DNA of 10,983 nucleotides, taken from positions 1-10,983 of the forward strand of contig JABGUO010000098.1 in assembly GCA_018646565.1 (NCBI GenBank). The letters are read 5' to 3'. The position numbers and the translations under genes are program-made. Each line of letters opens with the position of its first letter. The stretch's first letter is position 1. The stretch comes from Opitutia bacterium. GTDB taxonomy: Bacteria > Verrucomicrobiota > Verrucomicrobiia > Opitutales > Seribacteraceae. Positions 6,464-10,983 of this stretch are shown piece by piece. Below the pieces are notes generated by a model, which was given only the letters and a program-made list of their open reading frames with translations, did no database searches and had not been told where the DNA came from.

Positions 6464-7492
6464 CTAAACCTCACCCGCCCATAGTGATTTAGGCAAATTG
6501 ATCTTTGCGACGATCCGGTCAATTTTATATTCTTCATCTCGAGAAAAATTAAGGTTTTTTACCGCTTCTAAATTATTTCTTATTTGATCAACTGAACTCG
6601 CCCCCATCAACGCACTTGTTACTTGGTCGGTCCTAAGCACCCATGCCAATGCCATTTGAGCAAGCGTCTGACCTCTTGATTCTGCCAGATTGTTCAGTTC
6701 TTGTATGACCCGAATATTCTGTTCACTGATCTCATTTTTACGGAGTGGAGATTGTTGGATGCTGGCACGTGAAAACTCAGGGACACCCTTTAGGTATTTG
6801 TCGGTAAGAAGTCCCTGAAAGAGAGGACAAAATGCAATCATCCCGATGCCATTTTCACTACAACAGTCGAGAAGATTCCCCTCCGCCCATCGGTTAAGCA
6901 TGGAATAATTGGGCTGATGGATAATGGGTTTAACAAATCCATTGGTTTTACAAAGTTCTAAAACTTCTTTGGTTTGCTCTATTAAGTAGCTACTGATTCC
7001 AACATATAATGCTTTTCCCTGATGAACCGCAGTATCCAATGCTCCCAATGTTTCTGCCAAAGGAATAGAAGCATCAAAACAGTGCGAATAAAAGATGTCG
7101 AAATAATCGAGGCCCGTTCGCTTGAGGGATTGATCCAGACTGGCTAGAATGTGCTTACGACTCCCGCCCATCCCATAGGGACCGGGCCACATATCATAGC
7201 CGGCTTTGCTCGAAACCAAAAATTCATCTCTTGGCATCTGGCAAAGGATTTTTCCAACATTGGTTTCAGCAGACCCATAAGGAGGGCCATAATTATTGGC
7301 TAAATCAAAGTTTGTGATACCCCCATCGAAGGCGGTATGAATCATTATAGTTTGTTCTGTAGTAGGTTTTGCCCCGCCGAAGTTGTGCCAAAAGCCAAGG
7401 CTTAGAGCAGATAGTTTTAACCCGCTATTCCCACATGTTCGGTATGGCATCCGACCATCGTACCTGGGCGGTGGAGACTCCCCCAGACTCAT
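6464..7492 (-). CDS. yghZ: Aldo/keto reductase, YghZ (L-glyceraldehyde 3-phosphate reductase) type
   Basis: This 342-residue NADPH-dependent aldo/keto reductase aligns by eye along its full length with E. coli YghZ: MPYRTCGNSGLKL at 15-27, LSLGFWHNFG, FDLANNYGPPYGSAE and KAGYDMWPGPYG. Further on come SLDQSLKRTGLDYFDIFYSH, GKALYVGISSY, IHQPNYSMLNRW and QMALAWVLR. The catalytic tetrad is visible as D63, Y68, K96 and H137. YghZ reduces L-glyceraldehyde 3-phosphate and methylglyoxal-like aldehydes, a detoxification role in the cytoplasm. The ATG at 7492 has a good ribosome site (AGAGG). It lies 26 bases below the jetC stop on the same strand, so it may be read through from jetC, though no functional link is known. 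It converges on the amidase relic with 6 bases between the two ends. All key residues are intact. Confidence 0.94.
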   Translation of the reverse strand: MSLGESPPPRYDGRMPYRTCGNSGLKLSALSLGFWHNFGGAKPTTEQTIMIHTAFDGGITNFDLANNYGPPYGSAETNVGKILCQMPRDEFLVSSKAGYDMWPGPYGMGGSRKHILASLDQSLKRTGLDYFDIFYSHCFDASIPLAETLGALDTAVHQGKALYVGISSYLIEQTKEVLELCKTNGFVKPIIHQPNYSMLNRWAEGNLLDCCSENGIGMIAFCPLFQGLLTDKYLKGVPEFSRASIQQSPLRKNEISEQNIRVIQELNNLAESRGQTLAQMALAWVLRTDQVTSALMGASSVDQIRNNLEAVKNLNFSRDEEYKIDRIVAKINLPKSLWAGEV

Positions 7493-7500
7493 AAAATATA

Positions 7501-7505
7501 CCTCT
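7501..7505 (-). promoter_or_regulatory. Ribosome binding site of the aldo/keto reductase
   Basis: AGAGG on the minus strand, 8 bases before the ATG at 7492. It is worth noting because none of the three operon genes at 961-4245 shows a comparable site, and it supports this start. Confidence 0.6.
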
Positions 7506-7518
7506 AGGAAAGAACCGA

Positions 7519-10500
7519 TTAAGATTCAGTGGATTCTGCGATCGTCTCTTCACCTACCTCTTCGTCAGAATCTTCTATATCCTGTTTCAAATATTCATGC
7601 ACGCTGAGATCACCTACAAAGGACTCCCCTTCGCGGCGCTCAACCACATGGTATCTCTCCACATAGCGCTGCACCACATGAATCTTTGCGTCCAATGGTT
7701 GCACAATCAGGAGTTGTAAATGGAACTCCTTGAACAGGTCCAATAGATACTGTGAAAATTCATCATCTGTTTTACTGAACATTTCGTCCACCGCGACCAA
7801 TCGAAAGGTCTCGGTTTGTTTACCACCAACATCGATTCCATATTGATAGGCAATTGCGGTTGCTAAAATTGTTGATGCAAGACGGTTTTTCTCTCCCCCT
7901 GATTTTCCTGCGGCCCCGCTGTAACTCTGACGCAAAGTATCTTCCTCTTTGTAAAATTCATCCGCCCGAAACTTGAACCAGTTTCGAACATCAATCACTC
8001 GCTCTGTCCAACTAAGATCCTGTTCGAGTTCGCCAAGAAATTGCTCAACACGATGGTAACGCTCTCGACGGCGCTCATCATCATCATCTGACTCAAGGTC
8101 TCCTTCGAGAGCATGTCGCCGAAGTTTCTTAAACTTTCGCACTCCATCGTCGCCGGCATCTTCCATCATTAATTGAATATAGGTAAGTTCCTTGCGATCA
8201 AAAGTAACCCGTGAAAGATGCTCATTTAATTCACTCACTCTTTTGCGTATGCGATCTCGGTGAGATTCGAGAGCTTCACTAAAACCAGAAACTTCCTCTG
8301 GGACCTGAACCCTAAGAAGTTCTTCAAATCGTTCGTGATTTTTTGCAAGGTCTTCCTCTTCGATTTGTTTACGTACCTGTTCGAAGGAAGAATAAGTGGA
8401 ATCAGAATATCCCTCCTCTAAATCAAGGACTAATTCATCACGGAAAGCCTGGTTTCTACCATCGGCAATAAACCTTTGCATCGCTGCAACATTCCTATCT
8501 CTTAATTTATCGAGTGAACCCTCAAGCTTATGGATCCGGCCATCAAATTTGTGAGTGGCATCTCGAGCCGATTCCTCGATATCGTCTGGAGAATCAGGCG
8601 GTGAACCAAATTCATTTTCAATCTGAGCGTAGAGGCCCTGTAAAGCATGCTCTGCCTTTTCTTTGGCATCCTCATCAACATTTCCCTTCGAAAAGGAAGG
8701 AAGAATTTCATTCCTATACTTCGCCAACATCGAACGAATTGCTTCCATGCGAATTTCATTTCTTTCTGCACGGGCTTCAACACCTCCAATTCTTTGTAGT
8801 ATTTGATCGCGGGTTGATTGTAAGTTATCCAATTTTTCAAGCATGATGTCATGATCATCCTTTAATTTTTTCAGGACATCTGACCCACCTACAATCACAC
8901 GCTCTTCTTCCTCTAGATCAGCCATACGGGTGGAAATTCCGAGTACATCAATATCGGAAAACTCATTGGCACAAGCTTGTAGTTGAACACCGGCACGCAA
9001 CTTTGCCCGCAAACTTTGACGCTCAAATTCAGATTCACGAATAGAACGACCTGCGCGATCCGCTTCTTCTCGCCATTTTCCCAAAGCCTCATCAAGTGAC
9101 TTTTGCTTGGAACTAAGATCCCATCCCAATACCCAGGTAGATGCATCGCCAAGAAAGAATGTATCATCTTTTTCACGTAAAGAGCCTCCTGTTTTAATGA
9201 CCCCGTCCAAGGTTAGAGCATCACTCAAGTCATCAAAACGCTTGTTGCGATTATCGAAGCAAATATGGGGAAGTCTCCGATTAATTTCCGCACATAACCA
9301 AGCCTGCCTGGATTTTTCCATCTCTGCACGAATAACCAATTTGGCAAGCAGAGAATCATCATCTGGCTTAACCTTAGAGTTTCCAGAACCTGGACAAATA
9401 AAAGCAAGACGATCCCCCAGATGATTTTCTTCGAGAAATTTTTCTGCCTGATCTGCCAATTTTGGCGGAACAACCACACTAAGTGCGAATGTGCGCAGAG
9501 CACGCTCAATCGGCCCCGTCCACTTTGCTTCATCAGGAAGAACTTGGATCAGTTCAGCGACAAATGGAAGTTCGGCTAAATCTCTGTCCAAAGCCTTGGC
9601 TAGAGCAGCACGCAAACGGGCAATTTCAGGAGGAACATTAGTATTGGATTCCAAAAGATAGTTTCTTTCATCTTCCAAAGTTTCCACCCGTTCATTGGCT
9701 TTTTTTAACTGGTAAGAAACTTCAACGATCTTTTCATCAAGCTCGGCAATCTTACCTTCCATTCTGGGCAATTGGGAATCAAGTTCCCTACGAAGAGTAA
9801 GAAAATCGTCCTCTTGCTTAACGAAAGATCCTCTTTCCCAGGCACTTAAATGGCGTTCAAAATTTGCGGACCTTTTACTGACCACCTCTCTTTTATCCCG
9901 CAACCGGTCAATCTCAGCACCCACTTGTTCAAGTCGTCGATTCTCATCGCTATCTGAAAGGGCGCGTTCCAAATGATTAAGTTTTTCACGAAAACGATCC
10001 ACTTCTCCACGGGCTGTTTTCAGGCGTGCCCGTTCAGCTTCTTCTTGATGCTTTAGTTCGTCCACCCACTCGGATCTGCGCTCTAATTCAGCTTGGGCGT
10101 AAAAAGGTTCAATGGCCTGACGAATATTCTCGGCATTGGACCGTTGGTTCATTGATTCAATGAATTGACCATGGGTCGCCTGAATTTCATCCAATTGCTC
10201 AATTTGATAAGAAGCAGTTTCGATTCGACGGTGAGTACTGCGAAGATCATCAAACCTTTCCTGTAAGGCTACCAATTTCTCTTTAGCTCCCCCATCATCA
10301 AGCATATGTTCCCGGATAAATTGGGTTAGGTCCTTAACATCCTTGATACAAACCGCCTGATTAAAGATAGACATGGGTGACCGTGTTCCCAAGTCGGCAT
10401 CAAGAAAAAGCATAGATTCAAACTTTTTATGATATGCAGTAAAAGAATCATAGGTGCTGTAACCACGTTCTTTGAGGATCCGACGCAAGTTGTCGGAGTC

Positions 10501-10983
10501 TCCAAGATGATTAAAATCTTCTTCTATGGTAAGCTTACGTTTTTCGACCAAGTAAACTTTATCCACTTTCCCGGAAGGTAAGCACCAAAGCACCTGAGCA
10601 ACTGTAACTTCAGATTGATATGCCTCATTAAAAAAATGAGCCAGTAATACGGTGTAGGTTTCACCCGGATTGCGGAGAGTTTCCTTGCGACCCTGACCGG
10701 TTACGGTGTCATGAATTTCAGAATAAGCTCCAAGCACATAGTCTCGTTCGTTACGCTCACGACTACCTGCCTGACTGGAAGCAACATTATAGTTACGAGC
10801 CCGATTGGGCACTAAAAGGGTAAGCAAGGCATCGACCAAAGTTGATTTCCCGGAGCCATTTCTTCCGGTAATCATAGACGTCCGACCATCAGGCCTGATG
10901 GTGTAGATTTTCTCGTGAAATGTTCCCCAGTTAAGAAGAGAAAGTTCGTGCAAGCGGTATCCGGCCGTTGATTTATCCGGAGA
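7519..10983 (-). CDS. jetC: JetC: SMC/MukB-like ATPase of a Wadjet defence system, N-terminus cut by window edge
   Basis: JetC is the condensin-like motor of Wadjet, which extrudes plasmid DNA loops so that the JetD nuclease can cut small circles. The frame stays open to base 10983 (SPDKSTAGYR precedes the TTG at 10953), so TTG is not the start and about 10-20 residues probably lie outside. Numbered from 10953, the head begins with LNWGTF and PDGRTSMITG, with Walker A GRNGSGKST at 30-38. A charged coiled coil follows. A hinge-like insert (about 435-620) holds LPFVAELIQVLPDEAKW, a JetC hallmark. A second long coil runs to about 1010. The C-terminal head has signature KSGGEKNR near 1017, Walker B VAVDE with D1056-E1057, and QLLIVQPLDAKIHVV. 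The tail is acidic. The size fits JetC rather than MukB (about 1480) or SbcC. jetA and jetB would lie to the right; jetD is not directly downstream. Confidence 0.9.
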   Translation of the reverse strand, partial: SPDKSTAGYRLHELSLLNWGTFHEKIYTIRPDGRTSMITGRNGSGKSTLVDALLTLLVPNRARNYNVASSQAGSRERNERDYVLGAYSEIHDTVTGQGRKETLRNPGETYTVLLAHFFNEAYQSEVTVAQVLWCLPSGKVDKVYLVEKRKLTIEEDFNHLGDSDNLRRILKERGYSTYDSFTAYHKKFESMLFLDADLGTRSPMSIFNQAVCIKDVKDLTQFIREHMLDDGGAKEKLVALQERFDDLRSTHRRIETASYQIEQLDEIQATHGQFIESMNQRSNAENIRQAIEPFYAQAELERRSEWVDELKHQEEAERARLKTARGEVDRFREKLNHLERALSDSDENRRLEQVGAEIDRLRDKREVVSKRSANFERHLSAWERGSFVKQEDDFLTLRRELDSQLPRMEGKIAELDEKIVEVSYQLKKANERVETLEDERNYLLESNTNVPPEIARLRAALAKALDRDLAELPFVAELIQVLPDEAKWTGPIERALRTFALSVVVPPKLADQAEKFLEENHLGDRLAFICPGSGNSKVKPDDDSLLAKLVIRAEMEKSRQAWLCAEINRRLPHICFDNRNKRFDDLSDALTLDGVIKTGGSLREKDDTFFLGDASTWVLGWDLSSKQKSLDEALGKWREEADRAGRSIRESEFERQSLRAKLRAGVQLQACANEFSDIDVLGISTRMADLEEEERVIVGGSDVLKKLKDDHDIMLEKLDNLQSTRDQILQRIGGVEARAERNEIRMEAIRSMLAKYRNEILPSFSKGNVDEDAKEKAEHALQGLYAQIENEFGSPPDSPDDIEESARDATHKFDGRIHKLEGSLDKLRDRNVAAMQRFIADGRNQAFRDELVLDLEEGYSDSTYSSFEQVRKQIEEEDLAKNHERFEELLRVQVPEEVSGFSEALESHRDRIRKRVSELNEHLSRVTFDRKELTYIQLMMEDAGDDGVRKFKKLRRHALEGDLESDDDDERRRERYHRVEQFLGELEQDLSWTERVIDVRNWFKFRADEFYKEEDTLRQSYSGAAGKSGGEKNRLASTILATAIAYQYGIDVGGKQTETFRLVAVDEMFSKTDDEFSQYLLDLFKEFHLQLLIVQPLDAKIHVVQRYVERYHVVERREGESFVGDLSVHEYLKQDIEDSDEEVGEETIAESTES

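Noticed and set aside
10951..10953. TTG as the start codon of the SMC-like gene
   Set aside because: The frame stays open for ten more codons to the window edge, and the residues there (ending AGYR before LHELSLLNWG) fit the usual JetC lead-in, so the true start is outside.
7519..10983. MukB, SbcC or a canonical chromosomal SMC
   Set aside because: The length and the hinge segment LPFVAELIQVLPDEAKW match JetC. MukB is several hundred residues longer, and SbcC would have a zinc-hook CxxC at the coil tip, which is not seen.
1..10983. CRISPR array, tRNA, insertion sequence or attachment site
   Set aside because: I saw no regular direct repeats, no cloverleaf-like segment, no transposase sequence, and no flanking repeats around the decay block.

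Overview
The window looks like a chromosomal piece of a heterotrophic, probably marine member of the PVC group, most likely Verrucomicrobiota. This is inferred from gene content: formylglycine-type sulfatases, a PQQ-repeat beta-propeller protein, a DUF1080 (3-keto-disaccharide hydrolase) protein, weak or absent Shine-Dalgarno sites, and moderate GC. No rRNA or tRNA is present, so the taxonomy is not firm.

Layout. (1) 1-945 (+): 3' part of a PQQ-repeat beta-propeller gene that began before the window. (2) 961-4245 (-): a tight three-gene operon, read right to left. It holds a P-loop NTPase of a family I cannot name, a GTG-started isoaspartyl peptidase/L-asparaginase (Ntn hydrolase), and an exported sulfatase, with gaps of 5 and 7 bases. 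(3) 4418-6457: a block of three decaying genes. A sulfatase (-) has lost its middle and carries two nonsense codons and a frameshift. A DUF1080 gene (+) has an intact body, but its start codon appears to be ATA. A nitrilase-superfamily amidase (+) has two in-frame stops, and its catalytic Cys is now Ser. (4) 6464-7492 (-): an intact YghZ-type aldo/keto reductase. (5) 7519-10983 (-): a long SMC-like ATPase recognisable as JetC, the condensin-like motor of the Wadjet plasmid-defence system. Its extreme N-terminus lies beyond the right edge.

How the parts fit. The Wadjet locus is cut by the window edge. jetA and jetB, if present, lie to the right. The slot directly downstream of jetC, where jetD is often found, holds the aldo/keto reductase. 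The three-gene operon is the least understood functional unit: it pairs an uncharacterised nucleotide-binding protein with a peptidase/amidase and a periplasmic sulfatase. The decayed block between the operon and the reductase records loss of a second carbohydrate/amide-related cluster. The intact sulfatase and the dead one are family members lying about 2 kb apart on the same strand.
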